From the NCBI RefSeq assembly GCF_002265435.1, contig NZ_NOKQ01000342.1:36266-100265 (forward strand): DNA of 64,000 bases, given 5' to 3'. This document shows, one piece after another, positions 44,900-55,667 of the stretch. Position 1 is the stretch's first letter; each line of letters begins with the position of its first letter. The position numbers and the translations under genes are program-made. The notes below the pieces were generated by a model that was given only the letters and a program-made list of their open reading frames with translations, searched no databases and was not told the origin of the DNA. Source of the stretch: Tetzosporium hominis (GTDB taxonomy: Bacteria > Bacillota > Bacilli > Bacillales_A > Planococcaceae).

Positions 44900-44965
44900 T
44901 GACCTGAAATAGAGGTCGAATCAAATCAAATAGAGACCTAATCAATCCAAATAGAGACCCAATCC
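44900..44965. repeat. 21-nt phased array, family 2 (second locus)
   Basis: Units of the type AAATAGAGACC recur with the AAAT start at 44907, 44928 and 44949, exactly 21 bases apart. In reverse complement they match the GGTCTCTA / GACCTCTATT units at 10936-11010. Read on the minus strand it is open and gives heptapeptide repeats (LIRSLFD-like), which is the expected result of a 21-base period and not evidence of a gene. Confidence 0.75.
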
Positions 44966-44984
44966 CCCTCAAGAAACCATAAGC

Positions 44985-45019
44985 AAACTCCCCAAAACAA
45001 AGATCTTGGGGAGTTTCTT
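44985..45019. terminator. Terminator hairpin before the remnant region
   Basis: AAACTCCCCAA (44985-44995) pairs with TTGGGGAGTTT (45006-45016). It ends the minus-strand remnant and lies next to the 21-nt array. Confidence 0.75.
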
Positions 45020-45160
45020 TCATTCCTCATCAAATTCAAACGTCAGTTGTTCGCCTTCAGTACGCCGTTTATCCGGTGCAGAAGACCGACTGCTGCCAAA
45101 GAGCTCTAACAATTCCTCAGCACGAGCCACCGTCTCAGGTTGTTTCTTGATCGAGTAGAA
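45020..45160 (-). pseudogene. C-terminal remnant of an unidentified gene
   Basis: The minus-strand frame reads FYSIKKQPETVARAEELLEL and ends QLTFEFDEE at a TGA, followed by a proper terminator. There is no start: the frame begins abruptly at about 45160, where it abuts a plus-strand fragment of another gene. Only the last 46 or so residues remain. The parent protein was not recognised. Confidence 0.5.
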
Positions 45161-45500
45161 AAGTCATGAACCGCGCTTTCAACAGCAGACAGAGTTCGGG
45201 TTTCCGAAGCAGCGTGAGTTTCGCGCGCAGTTTATTCGGGAGAGTTTAGATGATTTAAGAGAGCAATTAGAAGAGGCAGGTATTCCATTAGATGAGTTAC
45301 ATGGAGAAGTGGGAGAGAGACTAGCGGACTATGCTAAAGAATACAATGTGTCAAAGCTTTATTATCACGACCTAGAAGGCACAGAAGAACGAAAAATCGA
45401 GCAAGACATTCAGAATCGTCTTTCTGGTGTGGAAATCGAATCGTTTATTGGAGACCATTTAATTCATCCAGAGGATTTACCATTTCCTTTTACGTTATGA
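45159..45500 (+). pseudogene. Fragment of a DASH-type cryptochrome/photolyase
   Basis: An open frame without a start reads QQTEFGFPKQREFRAQFI, ESLDDLREQLEEAG, KLYYHDLEGTEERKIEQ and HLIHPEDLPFPF, then a TGA. This is the N-terminal antenna-domain pattern of DASH cryptochromes (FGFPKT..FRA.F...S..DLR, HPDDLPF). About 110 residues remain out of the usual 450 or more. The FAD-binding domain and the true N-terminus are gone. Confidence 0.72.
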
Positions 45501-45593
45501 CAACGTTTCACTTTTCAATTTTAAAATCATATGTTATAAATATCCTTAGTATTCGAATAGGATTAATTATATTTAGGATGAGAGGCAAGAATC

Positions 45594-46241
45594 GTGGGCA
45601 AAGAATTTTTATACATCTTTGATGAGTGGGCGGAGCAATACGATGCAAGTGTCAGTGGCCAAGATCCTCAGTACGCGGATGTGTTTGAACAATATGAAGA
45701 AATTTTAGAGGCAGTCGCAACGCGCGTTTTTGGAACTGTAATTGAATTTGGACCCGGAACGGGCAACTTGACGAAAAGGGTTATTGAGAAGAACGTCGAA
45801 GTGATTCCAGTAGAACCTCATGATAAGATGCGTGAACTGTTCGCAGAGCGTTTCCCTGAACTTGCTGTCCAAGAAGGAGACTTGGTGGACTTTACAACAC
45901 CAGAACGACTAGACGGCTTTATCAGCAGCTATGTCTTCCATCACCTAACCGATGAAGAGAAAGGGCAGGCACTGAAGACTTACGCGAAGCTGTTAAGACC
46001 TGGAGGGAAAGTCGTCTTTGCAGACACGGCGTTTATCACGGAGCAAGCCAAACAGGACCAAATCGCAAATGAGAAAGCACGAGGTTTCACTGCAGTAGCC
46101 GAAGACCTCGAACGTGAGTATTACACGACGATTCCCATCTTAGAAAAGTTGTTCACGGCAGCAGGATTCACAGTTACGTTTACACAAATGAACGATTATG
46201 TCTGGCTCATGGATGCCACACGAGGAGGAGAAACCACATGA
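45594..46241 (+). CDS. yrrT: YrrT-like SAM-dependent methyltransferase
   Basis: 215 residues. The SAM-binding motif I is [14 protein letters not shown]; motif II and post-motifs are near [11 protein letters not shown] and [16 protein letters not shown]. The start is GTG with GAGAGG upstream. It leads the operon yrrT-luxS-mccA-mccB, the homocysteine-to-cysteine route, matching yrrT at the head of the B. subtilis operon. The methyl acceptor is not known. The preceding AT-rich gap (45501-45593) holds an imperfect inverted repeat around ATTCGAAT, possibly a regulator site. Confidence 0.87.
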   Translation: MGKEFLYIFDEWAEQYDASVSGQDPQYADVFEQYEEILEAVATRVFGTVIEFGPGTGNLTKRVIEKNVEVIPVEPHDKMRELFAERFPELAVQEGDLVDFTTPERLDGFISSYVFHHLTDEEKGQALKTYAKLLRPGGKVVFADTAFITEQAKQDQIANEKARGFTAVAEDLEREYYTTIPILEKLFTAAGFTVTFTQMNDYVWLMDATRGGETT

Positions 46242-46710
46242 AAAAAATGAACGTAGAAAGCTTCAACTTAGACCACACGAAAGTAGACGCCCCTTATGTC
46301 CGTTTAGCAGGGACGAAGTCAGGACAAGCAGGAGATACGGTATTAAAATACGATATCCGTTTCAAGCAACCAAATGAAGAGTTCATGGAGATGAAAGGGC
46401 TGCACTCTCTTGAGCACTTGATGGCTGAGAACATCCGTAACCATACAGATAAAGTGGTAGACCTTAGTCCAATGGGTTGCCAAACTGGTTTTTATTTATC
46501 TGTGATCAACCATGACAACTACGACGAAATTTTGACTATCCTTGAAAACACATTAGAAGACGTCTTGAAAGCGACGGAAGTGCCAGCATGTAACGTCGTG
46601 CAGTGCGGCTGGGCAGCGAATCATTCACTTGAAGGCGCGCAAGAAATCGCACGCGACATGTTAGCGAAGAAAGACGAGTGGCATATCGTATTCAAGGAAG
46701 GCGAAGAAGC

Positions 46711-46714
<4 letters not shown>
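46238..46714 (+). CDS. luxS: S-ribosylhomocysteine lyase (LuxS)
   Basis: 158 residues. The metal-binding HSLEH motif (His at about 56 and 60), the catalytic Cys in [11 protein letters not shown] and the third ligand Cys in VQCGWAANH are all present. It cleaves S-ribosylhomocysteine to homocysteine and the autoinducer-2 precursor. It overlaps yrrT by 4 bases and mccA by 4 bases (ATGA), so it is tightly coupled to homocysteine use. In B. subtilis mtnN, not luxS, sits in this position. Confidence 0.97.
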
Positions 46715-48775
<2,061 letters not shown>

Positions 48776-48787
48776 ATCTAGTTGGAG

Positions 48788-48810
48788 GAGCCGCGATTGC
48801 GGCTTTTTTT
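48788..48810 (+). terminator. Terminator of the mcc operon
   Basis: AGCCGC (48789-48794) pairs with GCGGCT (48799-48804) around GATT, followed by TTTTTT. Confidence 0.9.
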
Positions 48811-48814
48811 CTGT

Positions 48815-48925
48815 TTGAGGGCGAAAAGAAACAAACGGGCAGGCTAAGGGCACAAATAGGAGAGCAAGGGAAACAAAAGTGTGAGCTAAGGGCACAAACC
48901 AGTGGGCTAAGGGCACAAAACCCAA
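48815..48925. repeat. 21-nt phased array, family 3
   Basis: Units of the type GCTAAGGGCACAAA recur with the conserved C of ACAAA at 48832, 48853, 48874, 48895 and 48916, exactly 21 bases apart. The sequence is unrelated to families 1 and 2 but shares their period and their place after an operon terminator. Read in reverse it gives CALSLPV-like heptapeptides. Confidence 0.8.
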
Positions 48926-49026
48926 ACTCACTCTCTTCATTTCCGTGGACAAGCCAACTGACCCATCTTCCGAAGACCACCTCATAATGCTACACTTAGG
49001 GAAACGAAACAAAAGGAGCTCACACC

Positions 49027-49371
49027 ATGACAACAACTCTTCCCGCGTGTCCAAAATGCCAATCTCCCTATACATACGAAGACGGGGATATGCTAGTATG
49101 CCCAGAGTGTGCCCATGAATGGTCACCAACTGAGACGACAGACTCTACTGAGCAAGGAATCGTCGCAAAAGATGCAAACGGCAATCTGTTAGTTGATGGT
49201 GATGCTGTTACCGTCATCAAAGACTTGAAAGTAAAAGGCAGCTCATCTGTCTTAAAACAGGGAACGAAAGTGAAATCGATTCGCTTGGTGGAAGGTGATC
49301 ATAACATTGACTGCAAGATCGATGGCTTTGGTGCCATGAAATTAAAGTCGGAATTCGTCAAAAAACTGTAG
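49027..49371 (+). CDS. PhnA/YjdM-family zinc-ribbon protein
   Basis: 114 residues. An N-terminal zinc ribbon ([21 protein letters not shown], two CPxC pairs about 19 residues apart) is followed by a PhnA/YjdM SH3-like domain (VKDANGN-type segment [48 protein letters not shown]). Despite the PhnA name, members are not proven phosphonate enzymes. AAAAGGAG precedes the ATG. A separate transcript from the mcc operon. Confidence 0.9.
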   Translation: MTTTLPACPKCQSPYTYEDGDMLVCPECAHEWSPTETTDSTEQGIVAKDANGNLLVDGDAVTVIKDLKVKGSSSVLKQGTKVKSIRLVEGDHNIDCKIDGFGAMKLKSEFVKKL

Positions 49372-49389
49372 AGTAAGGGGACAAACCAA

Positions 49390-50349
49390 ATGACCACACC
49401 TTTAAAAATCGGTGTCATCGGTACTGGTATGATGGCCGAGCGTATGATGAATAGCTTTGAGAACCATCCAAAACTTCAGATTACAGGAATCTGTGATGTG
49501 AACGAAGAGCGCGTTAACGAACTAGCAATTCAGTTCCAAACTACGGCATATACTCACTATCAAGACCTCTTAGATAACGAGACGCTCGATATCGTATACG
49601 TGGCAGTACCGCCAAAATGGCACCATGAAGTGGCAAAAGCAGTTCTTACAAAAGGTATTCATATCTTATGTGAGAAGCCATTAGCAAACTCTGTAGACGA
49701 AGCAGCCGAGCTTCTGACGCTTTCGAAAGAGAAGGGTGTCGTGAATGCGATGAACTTCCCACTGAACTACGAAGAAGGCACTCGTGCATTTGAAAAACTC
49801 ATGCACGAAGGATACGTGGGCAAGCTGCGTCGCGTCGAGCTTCGCATGGAGTTTCCGAAATGGCCACGTCCTCGCCAACAGAATAGCTGGATCAGCACGC
49901 GTGAGCAAGGAGGTTTTGTGTTTGAAGTGGCGGGACATCTTGTTCAGCAGATACTCCGGACATTTGGACCGATTACACAAGTGGTGTCTGATTTAGAGTT
50001 ACCAGACGATCCTACGAAGTCGGAAACAGGAATTTTCGCTACGATGACTCTCGAAAAAGGAGCAAACGTCTACTTTAATGGCATCACTAACACGGCCGGC
50101 ACGCATAGCCAAGACATTGAGCTGACGGCTTTTGGTACAGAAGGCACGGTGAAGCTCTCGAACTACTCCAACCTGTCAGCAGGAAAGGTGGGAGAAGAGA
50201 TGACCGTAATCCCACTCGACCAGCAGGTCCGAACAGAAGAGCTGATCGATGCATTTGTGTCGGCAGTGGAAGGTAAGGAAGCCGAACTGTACGACTTCCA
50301 AGTTGGCTATGACGTTCAAGTAGTACTTGAAAAATTACGGAAAATTTAG
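49390..50349 (+). CDS. Gfo/Idh/MocA-family oxidoreductase
   Basis: 319 residues. The N-terminal Rossmann motif is GVIGTGMMAERM; the conserved EKP motif appears in HILCEKPLANSV; the C-terminal catalytic beta-sheet domain contains GGFVFEVAGHLVQQ. An NAD(P)-dependent dehydrogenase of sugars or inositols. It is 18 bases downstream of the PhnA-like gene and may share its transcript. Substrate unknown. Confidence 0.9.
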   Translation: MTTPLKIGVIGTGMMAERMMNSFENHPKLQITGICDVNEERVNELAIQFQTTAYTHYQDLLDNETLDIVYVAVPPKWHHEVAKAVLTKGIHILCEKPLANSVDEAAELLTLSKEKGVVNAMNFPLNYEEGTRAFEKLMHEGYVGKLRRVELRMEFPKWPRPRQQNSWISTREQGGFVFEVAGHLVQQILRTFGPITQVVSDLELPDDPTKSETGIFATMTLEKGANVYFNGITNTAGTHSQDIELTAFGTEGTVKLSNYSNLSAGKVGEEMTVIPLDQQVRTEELIDAFVSAVEGKEAELYDFQVGYDVQVVLEKLRKI

Positions 50350-50358
50350 GTAGGATTT

Positions 50359-50393
50359 GAGTGCAGTGGAACTTCGCTGCACTCTATTTTTTT
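50359..50393 (+). terminator. Terminator after the oxidoreductase gene
   Basis: GAGTGCAG (50359-50366) pairs with CTGCACTC (50377-50384), followed by TATTTTTTT. Confidence 0.88.
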
Positions 50394-50492
50394 CACTATT
50401 TCTACCTATATATAGATTTCTGAAATTCAGGACTTGAAAGAATGAGGAAATAAGCGCACTATAATATGGAATCAACATATAATAAATAAGTG

Positions 50493-50522
50493 TTGACTAA
50501 TATAATTGAACGATTATATAAT
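50493..50522 (+). promoter_or_regulatory. ars promoter with overlapping ArsR operator
   Basis: -35 TTGACT (50493-50498), 18-base spacer, -10 TATAAT (50517-50522). The perfect inverted repeat ATATAAT-tgaacg-ATTATAT (50500-50519) fills the spacer and overlaps the -10, the right place for repression by ArsR released by arsenite. Confidence 0.78.
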
Positions 50523-50544
50523 ATTTCCGTATGGAGGACTTTGT

Positions 50545-50895
50545 ATGCAAACTATTCATCACCAATTATCCGTTGACCATATGTCCCAGTTATTAAAATT
50601 GATTAGTGATCCAACACGCTTGACGATGCTGAAAGTCATGCAATCCAATGAGTGCTGTGTCTGTGAGTTCGTCGAGATGTTCGATATCAGCCAACCGGCT
50701 ATCAGTCAGCATTTGAAAAAAATGAAAGACGGTGGATTGGTACAAGAGAAGCGAAACGGTCACTGGATCTTCTATTCGTTAAACCCAAACTACCCACACG
50801 CAGAAATGCTTCAAACGGTGTTAGATGCAGTCGTCAGCCAAGATGACCGCATTGACGACCTGACGAAAAAAGGTCTGCGAGTCAGCTGTAACTAG
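50545..50895 (+). CDS. arsR: Arsenic-responsive repressor ArsR
   Basis: 116 residues. The winged HTH reads [16 protein letters not shown], preceded by [10 protein letters not shown], equivalent to the ELCVCDL As(III)-binding helix of classical ArsR, with Cys-x-Cys in place. ATG 50545 follows GGAGG; an upstream frame lacks a site. First gene of arsR-arsB-arsC and the likely repressor at the palindrome at 50500. Confidence 0.94.
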   Translation: MQTIHHQLSVDHMSQLLKLISDPTRLTMLKVMQSNECCVCEFVEMFDISQPAISQHLKKMKDGGLVQEKRNGHWIFYSLNPNYPHAEMLQTVLDAVVSQDDRIDDLTKKGLRVSCN

Positions 50896-50909
50896 AGAGG
50901 AGCGTTACT

Positions 50910-52208
50910 TTGTTTTCAGTCATTGCTGCAGCCGTCATCTTTATTGTGACGCTGATTTTTGTAATCTGGCAGCCTAAGGGCTTGTCAATCGGATGGTCTG
51001 CCACGGCAGGTGCCGTCCTTGCTTTACTCGTTGGTGTCGTCGACTTTGGTGACGTCCAAGACGTGACGTCCATTGTCTGGAATGCCACACTGACTTTTGT
51101 TGCGCTCATCTTAATTTCCCTTGTACTCGATGAAATCGGGTTCTTCGAATGGGCAGCCTTACATATGGCGCGCATCGCAGGTGGGAATGGACTGCGCATG
51201 TTCATCTACGTGATTTTACTCGGTGCTATCGTCGCAGCACTTTTCGCAAATGACGGAGCGGCACTGATTTTAACGCCAATCGTCCTTGCAATGGTGCGGA
51301 ACTTGAAATTTGAAGAGAAGATGATCTTCCCATTCATTATTGCTAGTGGATTTATCGCAGATACAACGTCGTTGCCACTCGTAATCAGTAACTTGGTAAA
51401 CATCGTCTCTGCAGATTTCTTTGGTATCGGCTTTATTGAATATGCGAGCCGCATGATTGTCCCGAACTTCTTCTCGCTCGGTGCGAGTATTTTAGTGTTG
51501 TATCTGTTCTTCCGTAAGAGTTTACCGAAGAACTACAATGTTTCAGATTTGAAGCAACCTGTAGAAGCAATCAAAGACAACCGGATGTTCCGGATTTCTT
51601 GGGTGGTTCTGGCTGTGCTATTAGTCGGTTACTTTGCGAGCGAACCGTTACACATTCCGGTCTCCTTTATTGCAGGAGTTGTCGCCATCGTATTCTTGGC
51701 TCTAGCTCGTCGCAGTCCAGCGGTCCATACAAAAGCGGTCATCAAAGGCGCACCGTGGGCTATCGTCTTCTTCTCCATTGGGATGTATGTAGTCGTATAT
51801 GGACTTCGAAATGCCGGTCTAACAGCTGTATTAACGGACGTCATCCAATGGACAGCGGACCAAGGCCTGTTCGCGGCGACGATTGGAATGGGCTTTATTG
51901 CGGCCGTCTTATCGTCTGTAATGAACAACATGCCAACCGTCATGATTGATGCACTTGCTATTGCTGACACCAACACAACAGGTATCGTCCGCGAAGCACT
52001 GATCTATGCGAACGTCATCGGTTCCGACCTGGGACCAAAGATTACGCCAATTGGGTCACTTGCTACGCTATTATGGCTCCATGTGTTGAATCTGAAAGGC
52101 GTCAAGATTTCATGGGGTACGTATTTTAAAACAGGTATTATCTTAACGATTCCGACGTTATTTATCACGCTAGTCGGTCTCTATATTTGGTTATTGATCA
52201 TCCACTAG
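50910..52208 (+). CDS. arsB: Arsenite efflux pump ArsB
   Basis: 432 residues with about 12 hydrophobic helices, ArsB family ([52 protein letters not shown]). It exports arsenite or antimonite across the membrane. The start is TTG 50910, 7 bases after AGAGGAG; no ATG is near. It lies between arsR and arsC with short gaps. Confidence 0.95.
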   Translation: MFSVIAAAVIFIVTLIFVIWQPKGLSIGWSATAGAVLALLVGVVDFGDVQDVTSIVWNATLTFVALILISLVLDEIGFFEWAALHMARIAGGNGLRMFIYVILLGAIVAALFANDGAALILTPIVLAMVRNLKFEEKMIFPFIIASGFIADTTSLPLVISNLVNIVSADFFGIGFIEYASRMIVPNFFSLGASILVLYLFFRKSLPKNYNVSDLKQPVEAIKDNRMFRISWVVLAVLLVGYFASEPLHIPVSFIAGVVAIVFLALARRSPAVHTKAVIKGAPWAIVFFSIGMYVVVYGLRNAGLTAVLTDVIQWTADQGLFAATIGMGFIAAVLSSVMNNMPTVMIDALAIADTNTTGIVREALIYANVIGSDLGPKITPIGSLATLLWLHVLNLKGVKISWGTYFKTGIILTIPTLFITLVGLYIWLLIIH

Positions 52209-52223
52209 AAGGAGTGTTTTGAA

Positions 52224-52646
52224 ATGGAAAAGAAAATCATCTACTTTTTATGTACAGGCAACTCATGCCGTAGCCAGATGGCAGATGGTTGGGCAAAAAA
52301 GCTTCTTGATTCGAACGAGTGGGAAGTATACAGTGCAGGAATCGAAGCACACGGTGTGAATCCAAAGGCAATCAAAGCTATGAACGAAGTAGGAATCGAC
52401 ATTTCGGAAAACACTTCTGACATCATTGATTCAGAGTTGTTAAATCGTGCAACAATCGCTGTAACTCTTTGTGGAGATGCGGCTGATAAATGTCCAGTGA
52501 CACCACCATCGGTTCGTCGCGAACACTGGGGCTTCCCAGACCCTGCGAAAGCTACAGGGACAGACGAAGAAGTATGGGCTGTGTTCCAAGATGTGCGTGA
52601 CGCTATTGGTCGTCGTATCGAAGAGTTTGCGAAAACAGGGAACTAA
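52224..52646 (+). CDS. arsC: Thioredoxin-dependent arsenate reductase ArsC
   Basis: 140 residues, low-molecular-weight phosphatase fold. The P-loop CTGNSCRSQ has C10 and R16; the shuttle cysteines are in [16 protein letters not shown], which marks the thioredoxin-coupled (Staphylococcus pI258-like) class. It reduces arsenate to arsenite for ArsB. AGAAGGAG lies before the ATG. Last gene of the ars operon. Confidence 0.96.
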   Translation: MEKKIIYFLCTGNSCRSQMADGWAKKLLDSNEWEVYSAGIEAHGVNPKAIKAMNEVGIDISENTSDIIDSELLNRATIAVTLCGDAADKCPVTPPSVRREHWGFPDPAKATGTDEEVWAVFQDVRDAIGRRIEEFAKTGN

Positions 52647-52660
52647 ACAAAAAAAGACAA

Positions 52661-52689
52661 AAAGAGAGGCCGCGGCCTCTCTTTTTTTT
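52661..52689. terminator. Bidirectional terminator after arsC
   Basis: AAAGAGAGGCC pairs with GGCCTCTCTTT around GC, with A/T runs on both sides. It serves arsC and the convergent recombinase-like gene. Confidence 0.9.
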
Positions 52690-53230
52690 AATAGTCTTCA
52701 TTCAGATACCGATAAAGCGTGGACTTACTGATGTTGGTCATTTCCTTGATCTGCTTTAATGTGTAGTCGCCACTCAAGTACAACTCGATGGCACGGTTGA
52801 CATTGTCGTCTTTTTTTCGAGGCCGTCCAGTCGTGACACCACGTTCCTTCGCTTCTTCCATTGCCGCTTTCGTCATCAAGCTTGTTGCTTCTGCTTGGAA
52901 AGTAGCCAGTAGATGAACGAGTTCAGGGAAAGAGTGAGCAACGGTCTGATCGATTTGAATCTGTTCTTTTGCAAAATAAAGAATAGCCTTCTTCTTAGTG
53001 AACGTCTCAAGGAGTGCTTGCAGCTGATTCAATGATTGGGCAAAGCAAGTAAGTGAAGTAGTGTAGACTACATCGCCCTCCTTTAACCCATCAATCATCT
53101 CAGCCAATTGATCATTCGAGCGGTAGTGCTCTTCATGAACGTACTGGTCGATATCGTAAGCTGAGAGGGTGTGACGCTGATTTTCTCCAAATTCATCTTG
53201 TGCTGTGTTGCGAATATAACCGTACTTCAT
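52688..53230 (-). CDS. Serine-recombinase-like protein with degenerate active site
   Basis: 180 residues. The domain order is that of small resolvases: a catalytic-like domain (KYGYIRNTAQDE at the N-terminus), a long helix (EATSLMTKAAMEEAKERG), GRPRKK, and a C-terminal HTH (LKQIKEMTNISKSTLYRYL). The nucleophile Ser of the usual YARVST is Thr here (YIRNTA), and the Asp-Arg...Arg of the LDRLxR motif is TSLTCFAQ, so catalysis is unlikely. It may act as a DNA-binding regulator. ATG 53230 has better spacing from GAAAGGA than the ATG at 53239. Confidence 0.82.
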   Translation of the reverse strand: MKYGYIRNTAQDEFGENQRHTLSAYDIDQYVHEEHYRSNDQLAEMIDGLKEGDVVYTTSLTCFAQSLNQLQALLETFTKKKAILYFAKEQIQIDQTVAHSFPELVHLLATFQAEATSLMTKAAMEEAKERGVTTGRPRKKDDNVNRAIELYLSGDYTLKQIKEMTNISKSTLYRYLNEDY

Positions 53231-53342
53231 TTCATTCATCCTTTCACTACTCTTACTTTGACGGTGGTTTCAAAAGGGTTCCCTTTTGGAACTTTACATG
53301 GTAAACTGATGCAGTCAGATTAAAATGTAAGAGGTGTAGAAG

Positions 53343-54806
53343 TTGATAACTAAACTTAAAAACGAATGGTTTGGAAACATTCGTGCAGATATATTAGCGG
53401 GAATTGTAGTCGCTCTAGCGCTGATTCCAGAAGCTATCGCATTTTCTATTATTGCAGGAGTCGACCCCATGGTGGGCCTCTACGCATCTTTTAGTATAGC
53501 AGTGATTATCGCATTTGTCGGGGGAAGACCTGGAATGATTTCAGCTGCCACAGGCGCGATGGCTCTATTGATGGTTCCCCTCGTCCGTGATTACGGGCTG
53601 GACTATTTACTTGCCGCGACCATTCTAACAGGGCTCATTCAGATTGTATTTGGTGTATTCAAAGTAGCCAAGCTCATGCGTTTCATTCCACGTGCCGTTA
53701 TGATTGGATTTGTGAATGCACTGGCTATCTTGATCTTCATGGCGCAAGTGCCTCATTTTTTAGGCATCAGTACAATGACATATGTTTTTGTGGCAGTCAC
53801 ACTCGCTATTGTGTACATTTTGCCTCGCTTCTTTACAGCGATTCCAGCACCGCTGATTGCCATCGTGGCACTGACGGCAGTCGTCCTCTTTTCAGGAATT
53901 GAACTTCGGACAGTAGGAGATCTCGGAACAATTACGCAGACACTTCCAAGCTTCTTTATTCCGGATGTACCGTTTACATTTGAAACGCTACAAATCATTT
54001 TCCCGTATGCACTTGCCTTATCTATTGTTGGGTTACTCGAGTCTTTATTGACGTCACAGATTGTGGATGACATGACGGACACGGATAGCGATAAAAATAA
54101 AGAATCTCGTGGGCAAGGGATTGCCAACTTTGTGACAGGTTTCTTCGGCGGTATGGCGGGTTGTGCGATGATCGGTCAGTCGGTCATCAATGTGAAAAGT
54201 GGGGGGCGCGGTCGTCTTTCAACCTTTGTAGCAGGCGCTTTACTCATGTTCTTGATCATCGTTCTGGGTGATCTGGTCGTCCAGATTCCAATGCCGGTTC
54301 TTGTTGGAATTATGATCATGGTATCAATTGGTACGTTTGATTGGGGCTCGTTTACGTATATACGAAAAGCACCGCGAGCTGATGCATTTGTCATGGTAGC
54401 CACAGTGGCTATCGTCGTCATTACGCACGACTTGTCGAAAGGTGTTCTTGCTGGTGTGTTACTAAGTGCAATTTTCTTCGTAGCGAAGATTTCCAAGCTG
54501 AAAGTAGAGAAAGCGTTCGATGGAGAGATGACTCGCTACACGGTGCAAGGTCAATTATTCTTTGCTTCGGTAGAAGACTTTGTTGCAGGAATTGATCTGA
54601 CAGAACGCGAAAGTACTATTCATATTGATTTTACAGAATCTCATGTGTGGGATGATTCGGCCGTTGGTGCTATTGATAAGGTTGTGATGAAGCTTCGCCA
54701 AAACCACAATGAAGTGATGATCACGGGACTCAATTCATCCAGTCGCAAGATTGTGGACAAACTTGCGATCTATAATCAAGCAGACGCCAAACTATCTGTT
54801 CATTAG
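53343..54806 (+). CDS. SulP-family anion transporter with STAS domain
   Basis: 487 residues. About 12-14 membrane helices with SulP signatures ([55 protein letters not shown]), then a C-terminal STAS domain ([20 protein letters not shown]). Substrates of the family are sulfate, bicarbonate or carboxylates; none can be chosen here. The start is TTG after AGAGGTG. A Usp gene follows 18 bases later. Confidence 0.93.
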   Translation: MITKLKNEWFGNIRADILAGIVVALALIPEAIAFSIIAGVDPMVGLYASFSIAVIIAFVGGRPGMISAATGAMALLMVPLVRDYGLDYLLAATILTGLIQIVFGVFKVAKLMRFIPRAVMIGFVNALAILIFMAQVPHFLGISTMTYVFVAVTLAIVYILPRFFTAIPAPLIAIVALTAVVLFSGIELRTVGDLGTITQTLPSFFIPDVPFTFETLQIIFPYALALSIVGLLESLLTSQIVDDMTDTDSDKNKESRGQGIANFVTGFFGGMAGCAMIGQSVINVKSGGRGRLSTFVAGALLMFLIIVLGDLVVQIPMPVLVGIMIMVSIGTFDWGSFTYIRKAPRADAFVMVATVAIVVITHDLSKGVLAGVLLSAIFFVAKISKLKVEKAFDGEMTRYTVQGQLFFASVEDFVAGIDLTERESTIHIDFTESHVWDDSAVGAIDKVVMKLRQNHNEVMITGLNSSSRKIVDKLAIYNQADAKLSVH

Positions 54807-54824
54807 ACAAAGGGGGATATACCG

Positions 54825-55241
54825 ATGTATCAACATATCGTACTAGCAGCGGATGGGTCAGACAATGCACTCCGCGCAGCAAAACATGCTGTTGCACTTG
54901 CCAAGTTTGGGGATGCAAAAGTCGAAATCGTCTATGTGACCGATTTCAAAAAAGCGAAATACGAAGTACTCCATGCGGAAAGCAATGAAGCACTTGATTA
55001 CGAACGCCGCCAGAAAGTTCGTCCAGTCGAAGACTTGCTGGTTGCCGAAAACATCTCATATGACGTGAAGATTCTTCACGGGGAACCGGGGCCGACAATT
55101 GTTGAGTATGTGAATGCGCATCCTGTCGATCTTGTTATCATTGGGAGTAGAGGTTTAAACTCATTGCAAGAGATGGTTTTAGGGAGTGTCAGTCACAAAG
55201 TAGTGAAAAGAGTCAAAGCACCCGTATTAGTAGTGAAATAA
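54825..55241 (+). CDS. Universal stress protein UspA family
   Basis: 138 residues. The ATP-binding type pattern is present: HIVLAADGSDNALRAAKHAV at the N-terminus and IGSRGLNSLQEMVLGSVSHK, equivalent to the G-2x-G-9x-G-S/T loop. Usp genes are often paired with SulP-type transporters, as here, where they may tune the transporter. AAAGGGGG precedes the ATG; a terminator overlaps the stop. Confidence 0.93.
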   Translation: MYQHIVLAADGSDNALRAAKHAVALAKFGDAKVEIVYVTDFKKAKYEVLHAESNEALDYERRQKVRPVEDLLVAENISYDVKILHGEPGPTIVEYVNAHPVDLVIIGSRGLNSLQEMVLGSVSHKVVKRVKAPVLVVK

Positions 55242-55267
55242 AAGAGTCCTTCGGGGCTCTTTTTTTA
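55241..55267 (+). terminator. Terminator of sulP-usp
   Basis: AAAGAGTCC pairs with GGGCTCTTT around TTCG, followed by TTTTT. Confidence 0.88.
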
Positions 55268-55343
55268 TTTTCCAAAAATAGGTTGTCTAATATGTCGCGT
55301 CGTGATATAGTCGAGCTACGACATAAAGAAAGAAGGTCTAGCA

Positions 55344-55667
55344 ATGGATAAACGTATTAAACGCTACCTTCCCATGACCGAATCCGCTTATTACATTTTG
55401 CTCGCTCTCACAGAACCTAGGCATGGCTACGGCATCATTAAGCAAGTGGAAGAGATGACAGCAGGTCGCTTGAAGCTTGGGTCAGGGACCATCTACGGAA
55501 CGCTCAGTAAGATGCAGGATGATGACATGATCACTGTCTATTCGGACGAAAAGCGAAAAACAATCTATGAGATCACTGACATTGGAAAACAGATTCTGCA
55601 GCTGGAGTTTGACCGCCTGGATGAGCTGCACCGAAATAAAGAACGGTACAAGGGGGAATTTTTATGA
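55344..55667 (+). CDS. PadR-family transcriptional regulator
   Basis: 107 residues, the short PadR-s2 type. YYILLALTEPRHGYGIIKQV, TIYGTLSKMQDDDMI and RKTIYEITDIGKQIL give the winged helix and dimer helix. It overlaps the DUF2812 membrane gene by 4 bases, the usual PadR/DUF2812 pair, and is likely its autoregulator. ATGTCG (55292-55297) and CGACAT (55319-55324) upstream form an inverted repeat that may be its operator. Confidence 0.92.
   Translation: MDKRIKRYLPMTESAYYILLALTEPRHGYGIIKQVEEMTAGRLKLGSGTIYGTLSKMQDDDMITVYSDEKRKTIYEITDIGKQILQLEFDRLDELHRNKERYKGEFL

Noticed and set aside
44805..45023. Minus-strand 72-codon frame with LIRSLFD-type heptapeptides
   Set aside because: It covers the family 2 array; a 21-nt period always yields seven-residue repeats in an open frame. 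No ribosome site or family supports it.
45501..45593. SAM or T-box riboswitch before yrrT
   Set aside because: The gap is too short and lacks the conserved boxes; only an imperfect inverted repeat is visible.
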